Shown here: positions 1 to 8,062 of the stretch, one piece after another
How positions within the stretch are numbered: the first letter of the stretch is position 1
How the letters are laid out: the number at the start of each line of letters is the position of its first letter
Assembly (NCBI GenBank): GCA_964414585.1
Contig: CAYPXR010000047.1
Span: 1-64,000 of the forward strand
DNA from: DATEMU01 sp964414585
GTDB lineage: Bacteria; Planctomycetota; Phycisphaerae; UBA1845; UTPLA1
DNA length: 64,000 nt
Reading direction: 5' to 3'
Translations under genes and position numbers: made by a program
The notes under the pieces: model-generated
The model's database searches: none
What the model was told of the DNA's origin: nothing
The model's input: the letters and a program-made list of their open reading frames with translations, nothing else

Positions 1-59
1 CTTCCTTGTGGACAGGAATTTCATCGGAGGCCCCGTCGCGGCTTCTTGGACAGTTCGAT

Positions 60-455
60 TCAGCCTTTAGGGGCCTGTACCCTGAGTTGGGCAAGAAAAA
101 GCAGGATGCCAAGCAAACTCAGGATGGCGATCAACGTCGTCACGCCGTACGCGGTGCGGGTGCTTTCGTTCGTCGAAACGCGGTGGCCGAGCAACTTCGA
201 CGCACGGGCGGAAATGAAGCCGCACACCCACGTCCAATGCAGAATCAAATGAAGCAGCACGCAAAAAGCGAAGGCGAGCAGCGCGCCGAATTGAATCTTG
301 CACCAGCCATCATAACCAATTCCCCAGACCGTCCACCTGGCGGCGACGGTCCCCGCCGGAAAGAGGGCTTGCAGGAGGATGGAGGTCCACAGGAGCGCGA
401 GAAACGCGACCAGCAGCGTGCAATCAACGAAGAAGTTGATCGTGATTCTCGACAT
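60..455 (-). CDS. DUF4405-like multi-helix membrane protein
   Basis: This is a 131-residue protein of about four hydrophobic helices. A histidine-bearing helix (LHLILHWTW, about residues 65-75) resembles the DUF4405 / cytochrome b561-like families, where such histidines can bind heme. The start at 455 (MSRITINFF) was chosen over the in-frame ATG at 488 because it gives the family-like N-terminus and the smaller overlap with the upstream gene (about 32 nt instead of 65). It is the last gene visible in the minus-strand oxidase operon, so a role in electron transfer or oxidase assembly is plausible but inferred. Heme binding is not demonstrated. Confidence 0.6.
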   Translation of the reverse strand: MSRITINFFVDCTLLVAFLALLWTSILLQALFPAGTVAARWTVWGIGYDGWCKIQFGALLAFAFCVLLHLILHWTWVCGFISARASKLLGHRVSTNESTRTAYGVTTLIAILSLLGILLFLAQLRVQAPKG

Positions 456-1146
456 TCGGCGCATCCGGTGAATGACAACACGTCGCACCTTCGCCGGGCC
501 AACCGCGATAGAGCGTGACGGAGCCCAAGACTACGACAAAGACGGCCGCGATGCGATAGACCCTCAGGCGGGTGGTTTGCGTAAGCCATCGGGAGCCGCA
601 GCCGATGGCGAGCATCGCGGGCATCGTTCCAAGGCCAAAGAAGACCATCACAAGCGCGCCGCGCGGGCTGTCCTGCGCGGCGGCGGCCATGGCAAGGAAA
701 GCATACACAAGACCGCAGGGGAGAAAACCATTTGCGAGGCCGGCCAGAAAGTATCCGAACCATCCCCGGGCATTTAGGAAGTAGGCGAAGAACGGGGCGA
801 AGAGTCGACTGGTCGCGGCGGACCAGCTTTGTGGCAGCCGAACGAGTCCGAGCGTGGAAAGTCCAATGGCGATCATGATCGAGCCGGCGAGTAGAGAAAA
901 GGCCTGTTGCGGGTTGACGGGACCGAGCCGGTAACGGGAAAGATAAAGACCCGATGAGCCGGCGAGTGCGCCGAGGAAGGCGTAAGTGAAGACGCGTCCG
1001 GTGTTGTAGAGCAGTTGACGGGCAAAAAGCGGCCAAAAGGGGGCGCGACTGGCGCCGACGGCGCAGGCGAAACCACCGCACATGCCGATGCAATGGGCCG
1101 AGCCGAGGAAACCGCCGGCGGTGATGGCGAGGGATTCGGTGATCAT
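424..1146 (-). CDS. TauE/SafE-like membrane protein (UreH/DsbD-like family)
   Basis: This is a 240-residue protein with about six membrane helices. Its N-terminus carries HCIGMCGG (about residues 16-23), typical of the sulfite exporter TauE/SafE or UreH-like family that is repeatedly found next to ccoI in cbb3 oxidase clusters. The start ATG overlaps the stop codon of the copper ATPase gene (ATGA, 1143-1146), indicating translational coupling. The paired cysteines and the neighbourhood point to copper handling or thiol chemistry during oxidase maturation rather than sulfite export, but this is inferred from context. Confidence 0.8.
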   Translation of the reverse strand: MITESLAITAGGFLGSAHCIGMCGGFACAVGASRAPFWPLFARQLLYNTGRVFTYAFLGALAGSSGLYLSRYRLGPVNPQQAFSLLAGSIMIAIGLSTLGLVRLPQSWSAATSRLFAPFFAYFLNARGWFGYFLAGLANGFLPCGLVYAFLAMAAAAQDSPRGALVMVFFGLGTMPAMLAIGCGSRWLTQTTRLRVYRIAAVFVVVLGSVTLYRGWPGEGATCCHSPDAPNVENHDQLLR

Positions 1147-3233
1147 CGAGCGGACTCCCGAATCGTTCGCAGGCGTAGCGAGTTCGCCGTGACAAGAAGG
1201 CTGCTTGCGACCATGGCGGCGGCGGCGAAGATCGGGCTCAATCGGCCGGTCATGGCGAGGGCGATGCCGACGATATTGTACGCGAAGGCCCAGAAAAGAT
1301 TGGTCTTGATCGTGCCGACGGTGCGGTGGGCGAGGTGGACAAGCCACGGAACGGCGGAGAGATCGTCACCAAGCAGGCAAACGGAGGCCGTGGAGCGGGT
1401 CAGGTCCGCCCCGCAGCCAAGGGCGATGCCGACATCGGCGGCGGCGAGCGCGGGGGCGTCGTTGAGACCATCACCGACCATCGCGACAGGACCTCGGTTG
1501 CCGTGAGTTTGTTCAAGGTAGTGGACCTTGTCGGCGGGGAGCTGTTCGGCGAGAACTTGCACGCCGAGCGCGTTCGCCAGTTCGCGGCCGCGTGCGGCGT
1601 GGTCGCCGGTGAGGACGGCGACCTCGAGCCCCGATTGCCTGAGCGAACTCAAGACCGTCGCGGCATCGGGGCGAAGCGATTCCTCGAAGGAAAAGACGCC
1701 GCGAATTTGTCCATCCCAGCCGACGCACGCGATGGGTCGCGCGGAATGTTGCAGGTCATCGAGTGACCGATCGAGCGACGGCGTCGACGACAGGTGATGT
1801 TCGACCATGAGCGCGGGACTGCCGAGGGCCAGGAGCGTGCCGTTAATTCGTGAGACGACGCCGCGTCCGGGAACGGTGCGTGATTCGTCGATTGGCCCCG
1901 CTTCAATCTGCTCATTGCGGGCGTAATGCGCGATGGCCTGGGCGAAAACGTGCGCGGAGCCTGCGGCCACGCCGGCGGCGCGGGCAAGTATATCGCGACG
2001 GGCGGCTGGACCTTGCGATTCAGTCGTGAAGGACGCGACGGTGGGGCGGCCGAGGGTGAGTGTGCCGGTCTTGTCGAAGCAGACCGTCTTGACGCGAGCG
2101 AGGTCTTCGAGGGCCTGTCCGTCGCGAATGAGAATTCCGCGCTGAGCGGCGGCTCCGAGGGCAACCCAAAGGGCCATCGGCGTCGCGATGCCCAGAGCGC
2201 AGGGGCAGGCAATCAAAAGCACGGCAAGGGCGTTCATCACGGCGATGTCGACGCCCTGGTTCCAGGCCCGGAGTGCGGCGACGGCCGCGAGAACGGCAAC
2301 GATCGGCACGAAGATCGTGGCGAGACGATCGGTCAGACGCTGGATGCGCGTGCGCGACTTGAGGGCGGCATCCAGCAGTTCGATCATCCGGCCAAGCGTG
2401 CTGCCGGCGCCCGTCGCCGTCGCGCGAATTTGCAGCGTACCGTCGAGATTAAGCGAGCCCGCGCGAACGAGATCGCCGGGCGATTTGGCGATCGGCGTGC
2501 TCTCGCCGGTGATGATCTGTTCATCGACGCCGGCTTGACCCTTTTCAATGACACCGTCGGCCGCGATGCGTTGTCCCGCCGAAACGATGATCCGGTCTTC
2601 GGGTTGAACTTCGCTGGACTTGATATCGAGGCGTTGGCCCGCTCGCTCGACGGCGACGGTGTCTGGAAAAAGAGATTCAAGGGAGCGAACGACGTCGGAG
2701 GCGCGGAGCCGTCCGCTGGCCTCAAGCCATCGCCCGAGGGTCATGAAGACGAGGACGGCGCAGCCGGTTTCGTAATACGTTTGGCCGAAGCCGGAGAGCG
2801 TTCCAACGTAAGAGTACGCGAAGGCCGCGCCGACACCGAGCACGACGAGGGCGTCAGTGGACAGGATTCGTTGGCGGGCCTGTTCCACGGCGTTGGAAAA
2901 GACCGGCGGCGCGAGCAGGAGAAAGACCGGCGTGGCGAAAATCAGACACAAATAACGCATCACCTGTCCAAGCGTTGTCTGAACATCGAGTGTCTCCGGC
3001 GCGACTGGGGCGTCGACTTGCCGGTAGAGATACATGCTGAACATCATCACCGACATGGTGAGAAAGACGGACAGGCCCAGGCGCGCCAGCATCCAGTTGA
3101 CCCGGCCGGGCTCTCCTCGCGAGCGCGTGATATCTGCCGCGAGCCGGCAACCGTAGCAGCAATAGACGGGCTCGGAGAGGGTCGGCGAACCGGCCCGACC
3201 TGACACGGGAAGATGGCAGAAATCACAATTCAT
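1143..3233 (-). CDS. ccoI: Copper-translocating P1B-type ATPase, CcoI/FixI-like
   Basis: This 696-residue heavy-metal P-type ATPase supplies copper during cbb3 oxidase assembly. The cysteine-rich N-terminus (CDFCHLPV, then CCYGC) matches CcoI proteins. Further in are TGES (actuator domain), the CPC metal-site motif in ACPCALGIATP, the phosphorylation motif DKTGTLT and the hinge motif GDGLNDAPALAAADVG. The start at 3233 was chosen because it places MNCDFCHLPV at the N-terminus; the longer frame upstream has no sensible protein sequence. Its position between oxidase subunit genes and a TauE-like gene fits the usual ccoGHIS-type assembly neighbourhood, although no ccoG or ccoS is visible here. 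Confidence 0.92.
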   Translation of the reverse strand: MNCDFCHLPVSGRAGSPTLSEPVYCCYGCRLAADITRSRGEPGRVNWMLARLGLSVFLTMSVMMFSMYLYRQVDAPVAPETLDVQTTLGQVMRYLCLIFATPVFLLLAPPVFSNAVEQARQRILSTDALVVLGVGAAFAYSYVGTLSGFGQTYYETGCAVLVFMTLGRWLEASGRLRASDVVRSLESLFPDTVAVERAGQRLDIKSSEVQPEDRIIVSAGQRIAADGVIEKGQAGVDEQIITGESTPIAKSPGDLVRAGSLNLDGTLQIRATATGAGSTLGRMIELLDAALKSRTRIQRLTDRLATIFVPIVAVLAAVAALRAWNQGVDIAVMNALAVLLIACPCALGIATPMALWVALGAAAQRGILIRDGQALEDLARVKTVCFDKTGTLTLGRPTVASFTTESQGPAARRDILARAAGVAAGSAHVFAQAIAHYARNEQIEAGPIDESRTVPGRGVVSRINGTLLALGSPALMVEHHLSSTPSLDRSLDDLQHSARPIACVGWDGQIRGVFSFEESLRPDAATVLSSLRQSGLEVAVLTGDHAARGRELANALGVQVLAEQLPADKVHYLEQTHGNRGPVAMVGDGLNDAPALAAADVGIALGCGADLTRSTASVCLLGDDLSAVPWLVHLAHRTVGTIKTNLFWAFAYNIVGIALAMTGRLSPIFAAAAMVASSLLVTANSLRLRTIRESAR

Positions 3234-3253
3234 GAGAGATCGGCTGCCGACCC

Positions 3254-3418
3254 CTAAAAGTAGTTTTTGGCCATGGGGATGGCGTACTTCACGACATACC
3301 AGACCGCCCCGATCCAGAAGCAGATCCACATGGCCCGCACGTACCAGGGAATTCGATGCGTCACGTAGGTATGAAACTGCTTGTCCTCGCGCGCGGAGGG
3401 CTCGATTGGCTCGTTCAT
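3254..3418 (-). CDS. Small single-helix membrane protein of the cbb3 operon
   Basis: This 54-residue ORF has a charged N-terminus (MNEPIEPSAREDKQFHTY), then one hydrophobic helix around residues 27-48 and a short KNYF tail. Its ATG overlaps the stop of the upstream 105-residue gene (ATGA, 3415-3418) and it ends 20 bp before ccoI, so it sits tightly inside the operon. Size, topology and position resemble small cbb3 accessory proteins such as CcoQ, or the anchoring helix of a CcoP-like subunit, but sequence alone does not decide this. Confidence 0.7.
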   Translation of the reverse strand: MNEPIEPSAREDKQFHTYVTHRIPWYVRAMWICFWIGAVWYVVKYAIPMAKNYF

Positions 3419-3732
3419 GGCGTGGTCCTCCCTGCGTCGTGTTCTTCCGCCTCCAGGCGCTCTTCACGTTCGAGCATGTCGTACTTGGGTTGTTCGACGT
3501 TTCGGAACATCCCATGGGCAATTCCCCAGACGAGCAGACACACCATCCCCGCCGTGACGATCAGGTAATTGACGATTGGCACGATGGTGATCCCGCCGAT
3601 CAGATCGCGCCGGACTGCGAGAACGAAAAGCATCAGCTTTTCGACAAAGCCGTATGCGGCCGGAAGGAGAATCAGAATGGCGATGGTCCATAGAACGATC
3701 AGCTTGATGCGGGATTCCTTCGGAGCAATCAT
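3415..3732 (-). CDS. Two-to-three-helix membrane protein of the cbb3 operon
   Basis: This is a 105-residue protein with hydrophobic segments at about residues 10-40 and 53-74 and a highly charged C-terminal tail (EREERLEAEEHD). Its start overlaps the stop of the CcoO gene (ATGA, 3729-3732) and its stop overlaps the start of the 54-residue gene, so all three are probably translationally coupled. I do not recognise the family. Its position suggests an oxidase-associated or assembly protein. Confidence 0.7.
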   Translation of the reverse strand: MIAPKESRIKLIVLWTIAILILLPAAYGFVEKLMLFVLAVRRDLIGGITIVPIVNYLIVTAGMVCLLVWGIAHGMFRNVEQPKYDMLEREERLEAEEHDAGRTTP

Positions 3733-4406
3733 GATTCAGCCCCCTTGTCGACGGCGACCTCGCCGGCAGAGACCTCCGCACCGGCCGGACCATCCCCATG
3801 GAAGTACGGATATTCCTTCAGCCAGCTTCCCAGCCATTGCACATAGGTAATCAAAGCCATTCCGCGCTTATTGGGATAGCCCTTTGCGTCGTAAAACCAA
3901 CGGTAGGATGGCATGACCGAAGTCGGCACGACGTCGGACGGTTTCCAAAAATGGGCCACGTGCCAATCGTTCGAGCGAACGCCGGCTTCGCGCGACAGAT
4001 CCGGCCCGACGCGCCGCGTGCCGAAAAGCACCGGCCGCTGCATCTCATTCTGATATTCGAGGGCGTGTGAAACCGGTCCCCAGCGAAGGTCTTCGTTGGA
4101 GACGGGGCGGACGAATTGCGAGTGGCAGTGCCAGCAGGCTTCAGCAACGTAAGTGTCGTGGCCGAGTTTGAGCGCCTCGGCAAAGCTCTTCAGATTCACC
4201 TCGCCAAAATACTGTTTGAATTGTTCGGGATACCGTTCCGCCAGATCGACAAAGTCAGGCACGATTCCGCGCGAGGCGAGCTGGTCGATCGTCTTTTCCT
4301 CCTCGCCCGCATAAATCGTCCACGGCAGGACCGCCATTACGACGAAAGAAAGGCCGAAGAAACCCAGCCCGGCGATGAAGAAGATTCCTGACTTTGACTC
4401 GAACAT
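3729..4406 (-). CDS. ccoO: cbb3-type cytochrome c oxidase subunit II (CcoO/FixO)
   Basis: This 225-residue monoheme cytochrome c subunit passes electrons to the CcoN catalytic subunit. An N-terminal anchor helix (about residues 8-32) precedes a periplasmic domain with a CxxCH heme c site in ACWHCHSQ (around residue 92). VGPDLSREAG and the candidate axial methionine in VPTSVMPSYRW follow, as in FixO proteins. It lies 16 bp downstream of ccoN and overlaps the next gene. Length is near the family norm (about 200-240). Confidence 0.93.
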   Translation of the reverse strand: MFESKSGIFFIAGLGFFGLSFVVMAVLPWTIYAGEEEKTIDQLASRGIVPDFVDLAERYPEQFKQYFGEVNLKSFAEALKLGHDTYVAEACWHCHSQFVRPVSNEDLRWGPVSHALEYQNEMQRPVLFGTRRVGPDLSREAGVRSNDWHVAHFWKPSDVVPTSVMPSYRWFYDAKGYPNKRGMALITYVQWLGSWLKEYPYFHGDGPAGAEVSAGEVAVDKGAES

Positions 4407-4422
4407 GTCGGTGCGGGTCCCT

Positions 4423-5856
4423 TTACGTTAGGGCCGGTTGGACCGGCGATGGACGCTCCGCCGCGGCGGCCGGGGCGCGCATCTGCCAGGTCTTCCAGAC
4501 GTTGTAGAAAAACAAAAACTGTCCCACGACGATCATGGCCCCGCTGATCGTCCTCAACAACCAGAACGGCGCCGATGCAACCAGTGTTTCCTCCCATGGC
4601 GCCAAATCGCGCCACATGAAGCCCTGAACAAGCCCGGCGACCAGCAGATCGAGAAACATGATCAGCGTGCCGAGCGCGGTCAGCCAGTAATGCCAGCTAT
4701 TGAGGACATTGCTGTGCCATCGGCCCGCGCCGCTGACGCGAGGGAAAAGATGGACCGTCATGCCCAGCAGCCAGAATCCGAAGACGCCGAACATGACCAG
4801 ATGGGCGTGCCCGACCACCCAGTCGGAAAAGTGGATGATCCGTTGAAAGGTCATGGTCGTTTGAAATGCACATTGCAGGCACGTCGTAAAGTAAAAGACC
4901 ATGCCGGTATAGAACCATCGAATGGGCAGATTGGTCCGCAGCATGTCGCCGCGACCGGCGATGGTGCCGAAAAAATTGATAATTACCGTCGTGACGACGA
5001 GTTCGATGGCGATCGTCGTAATCACGGCGCCATGCTGAAGGAACATCGGGATCGGGCTGTAAAGAAAATGATGAATGCCGGTCAACGGGTAGAAAAAGGC
5101 CAGTCCCCAGAAACCGACCAGCGATAGGCCGTGGCTCCAGATCGGCTTTTTCAAAATGATCGGAACGAAGTAATACATCAACCCCCAGCCCAATGGCGTT
5201 ACGAACAAACCGACCAGATCGTGGATGAAGAGCCCGCCGATCGCGCCGGCCGCCGCGCCGCTGACAAAATACTGCGGCAGGAAGTTGCCCATGGCATAGA
5301 CCAGGATGGTCCAGATCAACGCGGAAATGAAATACCAGAGCGATACATAGAGCGGTCCCGTGCTTCGAGCGATCGGCACCATGAAGTTGATCGCAACCAG
5401 AATCAGCCCCAGGAGCGCTACGGGATCCACATAGGTCGGCGTTTCTCCCCATTCCAATGCCTGGGCCTGCCCCAGCGACAATCCCAGGGCCGTGACCAGA
5501 ACGATCGCCTGCCACACAAAAAAAATGAACCAAGACAGCTTTTTGTTGAGGACAGGATGGAGCGTCATCCTCGGCACGGCCCAGTAAAGTCCCGCGAGAA
5601 ATGCATTGGCCAAAAAACCATAGGCGACGCCGTTGGTGTGGATCATCCGCCACCGGCCGGGCGAAAAAATCTCAATCCCCTCCAGCGGATAGATCTGAAG
5701 GAATTGCAGGGAAAACAGGAACCCGGCCAGGATCGCGACCGCAAGAAAGACGAGCGACATCACCATGTGCCAGAGTACAAGGGGGCGGTCCACAAGTTCG
5801 CCGACGGCGGTTTGCTCGTGGCCTTCCCAGGATGCAGCCGCGCTGATGGAGGTCAT
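4423..5856 (-). CDS. ccoN: cbb3-type cytochrome c oxidase subunit I (CcoN/FixN)
   Basis: This 477-residue polytopic membrane protein is the heme-copper catalytic subunit. Ligand histidines are visible: HTNG for low-spin heme, HDLVG for a CuB ligand, the CuB HH pair in GIHHFLYSP and VVGHAHLVMFG near the high-spin heme. A tyrosine sits six residues before the HH pair (FFYPLTGIHH), the position of the helix-VII Tyr cofactor of cbb3 enzymes. The protein is somewhat divergent around the usual HNAVGFF motif (HDLVGLF here). It follows the diheme cytochrome gene by 24 bp and precedes ccoO by 16 bp. Confidence 0.93.
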   Translation of the reverse strand: MTSISAAASWEGHEQTAVGELVDRPLVLWHMVMSLVFLAVAILAGFLFSLQFLQIYPLEGIEIFSPGRWRMIHTNGVAYGFLANAFLAGLYWAVPRMTLHPVLNKKLSWFIFFVWQAIVLVTALGLSLGQAQALEWGETPTYVDPVALLGLILVAINFMVPIARSTGPLYVSLWYFISALIWTILVYAMGNFLPQYFVSGAAAGAIGGLFIHDLVGLFVTPLGWGLMYYFVPIILKKPIWSHGLSLVGFWGLAFFYPLTGIHHFLYSPIPMFLQHGAVITTIAIELVVTTVIINFFGTIAGRGDMLRTNLPIRWFYTGMVFYFTTCLQCAFQTTMTFQRIIHFSDWVVGHAHLVMFGVFGFWLLGMTVHLFPRVSGAGRWHSNVLNSWHYWLTALGTLIMFLDLLVAGLVQGFMWRDLAPWEETLVASAPFWLLRTISGAMIVVGQFLFFYNVWKTWQMRAPAAAAERPSPVQPALT

Positions 5857-5880
5857 AACCCTTCCCTTTCCGCCGTCATG

Positions 5881-6912
5881 TCAAAAATCCCCTTCGAAAT
5901 TGGCCGGCTGGCTCGTCGCCGGCGCGACGGGCTCAACGGGCGGTGGTTTTTCGCCATGCAGATAAACCGGCCGGGGCCGTGGACGAACCGCGAATTCGCC
6001 CGGCTTGAGCAGCGACGGTCGCCGCGCGATCAGGCTCTGAACGTAATAGGACATCGCCCAGAGGTCTTGCTGTGAAGCGATCGGCGAATCGCCGGGATGT
6101 TTCCCGGGAACATCGATCGAGTCGACCCACGTCGGCATCGCCGTCCCTGAAATACCGGTGGAAATCGTGCGATAGAGATCCTCAACGCGCGTCCCGGCAC
6201 GGACCAGGTCGCGGTGGAAGTCCGGCGGATAGATCAATTCCCCTTCATCGTTCGGTTTGCCGGCCGATTCGTGCAGATCGGGACGAAACTCCGTGCGCGG
6301 CTGGCCGCCAAACAGGGCGATGTATTCATTGATCTTCGCCTCCGAGACATAGGACGGATGGCACGACCAGCAGATGGAATAGCCGTGATAGACGGCTTCG
6401 CCGCGAGCGATCGCCTTGGCCCGGTCGTCGATGCTCTTGTACGGATCGGCCACGAACGGAATCTGCGGCGCGGGCTCTCGCTCCTTCCACTTCGGCGAAA
6501 ACGTCTTGATGTAGGCTACGAGGGCGTCAATCGGGCGATTGGGCAGCAACGCAAAGGTGGGCATCGCGCTGCCGCGCAATCCATTTCGAATGGTTCGCTT
6601 CAAATCGTCGTCCGTCGGAAGCTGGCCCGAGCGGGTCGAGCTGAACTTGAAAGCGGCATTGACGAAATTGCGCGGTCGCGGGCTCAGGAATCCGGCGGCC
6701 TCTCCGTTGCCGTCGCCGTTCTCGCCATGGCAGCCGATGCAATAGCGCTGATAGTTGACTCGGCCCTCCTCAATCAGCGACTGCGCAAGGCTCGCCTGGA
6801 ATCCGAAATTCGCGGGGCGCGAAGTATCCGTATCCTTGCGCGTGTCGCAACCGACGGCGCCGGCACTCAGGAGAATTGCACATAACAAGAGCCGTGGCGG
6901 CGAAAAAATCAT
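5881..6912 (-). CDS. Diheme cytochrome c lipoprotein, probable CcoP-like electron donor
   Basis: This is a 343-residue exported protein. The start at 6912 gives a lipoprotein signal (hydrophobic LLLCAILLSAGAVG followed by Cys); a longer frame upstream has no such signal. Two CxxCH sites are visible: CIGCHGENGDGNG (class I cytochrome c) and CWSCHPSYV (second domain), with candidate methionine ligands in GSAMPTF and GTAMPTW. No conventional CcoP is present in the operon, so this protein may take that role or donate electrons to CcoO; that is inference. Its start overlaps the stop of the upstream membrane-protein gene (ATGA, 6909-6912). Confidence 0.85.
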   Translation of the reverse strand: MIFSPPRLLLCAILLSAGAVGCDTRKDTDTSRPANFGFQASLAQSLIEEGRVNYQRYCIGCHGENGDGNGEAAGFLSPRPRNFVNAAFKFSSTRSGQLPTDDDLKRTIRNGLRGSAMPTFALLPNRPIDALVAYIKTFSPKWKEREPAPQIPFVADPYKSIDDRAKAIARGEAVYHGYSICWSCHPSYVSEAKINEYIALFGGQPRTEFRPDLHESAGKPNDEGELIYPPDFHRDLVRAGTRVEDLYRTISTGISGTAMPTWVDSIDVPGKHPGDSPIASQQDLWAMSYYVQSLIARRPSLLKPGEFAVRPRPRPVYLHGEKPPPVEPVAPATSQPANFEGDF

Positions 6913-7526
6913 GTCGCCCTCGCAGAAGTGGCCGGGGGTGGGACGAAGTGGCCCCATTGATCCACCAACAACAGGGTCCAGCCGAACACAAGATGCGTGG
7001 ACACGGCGACGTAAATAGGAATCTGATCGACAATCCACGAGCCGCCGATGAGCAACGGTTGCAGCCAGGACAGTACGCCGTAAAAATTGATGAGCCAGAC
7101 GCCGATGGCGAGCACGCTGGCGACGACGAATCGCTTCGTGCCGGACGCGTTATTGAAGAAGCGCGACAGAATCAAATGAAAGGGAATCCCGCCGATCATG
7201 CCGGTGCCGAGATACAGACAACACCCGGCGGCCAGAACGAACCCGCTTTGAACCTCCAGCGCCTTTTCACCCAGCGGAAACGTGAGATAAACCCGGATAA
7301 GCTCGAGTGGGTGCTTCCCGACCATCGCCGCGCCGATGATGTTGAACAGCAGGCTCGCGGCCGCGCCGAAAAGCCCGAGCATCATGCCCGCGAGAATATG
7401 GTACGTCGTGTAATATCCGCGCGGAGGCCAGTCCGCGGCCGGACTCGGCGCGGCGAGCTGACCCTCCAGGGCGGCAACCTGTTGCTTCAGGCGGTCCAGT
7501 TCAGTTTGCAAGTGGTCCCGATCCAT
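6909..7526 (-). CDS. Conserved membrane protein with N-terminal coiled coil, first gene of the oxidase operon
   Basis: This is a 205-residue protein. Residues 1-25 (LQTELDRLKQQVAALEGQL) have heptad spacing typical of a short coiled coil. After a Pro/Ala linker there are about five hydrophobic segments (about 42-65, 88-110, 125-145, 150-170, 178-198). I do not recognise a named family. It opens the minus-strand cbb3 operon and is translationally coupled to the cytochrome c lipoprotein, so a respiratory-complex or assembly role is likely. No convincing Shine-Dalgarno precedes the ATG at 7526. Confidence 0.75.
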   Translation of the reverse strand: MDRDHLQTELDRLKQQVAALEGQLAAPSPAADWPPRGYYTTYHILAGMMLGLFGAAASLLFNIIGAAMVGKHPLELIRVYLTFPLGEKALEVQSGFVLAAGCCLYLGTGMIGGIPFHLILSRFFNNASGTKRFVVASVLAIGVWLINFYGVLSWLQPLLIGGSWIVDQIPIYVAVSTHLVFGWTLLLVDQWGHFVPPPATSARAT

Positions 7527-8005
7527 CGTCTGTCACACGCGTACTATGCCATCCCGCCCCTGCGTTCTCAATCGAATTTTCGTGCCTTTCTCGAAATCAT
7601 CACGAACCACACATGGATGCCGCCGGCCGAATCCCTACGGCGGGGATGCGAATCGAGCGTAATTCGAACCAAGGCGTCTCCTCATGCAATGAGATGGACA
7701 ACGGCCATGGCCAACAGGTCACCGCGCGTTAGACGCGCACCCGAACGTGCCCGGCCTCATGGCAATTTCAATGCCACGAAAAGAACTTCCCGATCGTGGC
7801 GAAGTGAATGAATGGGGATCGGACCGGATGCCGGCTCCCGATCGCGTCGTAACCTTCGATTTTGTTGGGATTTCAGAATGGCGACGAGGCGACCGGTGCC
7901 TGTGATTTTCGGCGTCCCCTCAATCGCGATTCATGGCGCTTCGAGGAGTTGGCGTGATCTGCCGGATTGCGGAAAAGTCCTCAACCGATGCGGATAAATC
8001 CGTAA
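7527..8005. other. Intergenic region upstream of the oxidase operon
   Basis: These 479 bp hold no convincing gene on either strand. They should contain the promoter of the minus-strand cbb3 operon. I looked for an FNR/ANR-type TTGAT-N4-ATCAA box and did not see one. A 15-bp perfect inverted repeat lies at 7724-7738. In-frame RHS homology begins only after the stop at 8003-8005, so this stretch does not contain the missing 5' part of the RHS gene in any frame that I could recognise. Confidence 0.6.
7724..7738. repeat. Perfect inverted repeat GCGCGT-TAG-ACGCGC
   Basis: Six-base perfectly complementary arms (7724-7729 and 7733-7738) are separated by a 3-base spacer, about 200 bp upstream of the oxidase operon start. 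It could be a regulator site or a short hairpin. There is no T-tract on either side, so it is not a classical terminator. Confidence 0.45.
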
Positions 8006-8062
8006 CGGGACGAAGCAGGGGGGTACAATGGCGAGTACGACGCCGAGAACCGGGTCATACGC

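Noticed and set aside
1926..3203. 425-codon plus-strand frame
   Set aside because: It is antisense to the copper ATPase, which shows all P-type motifs.
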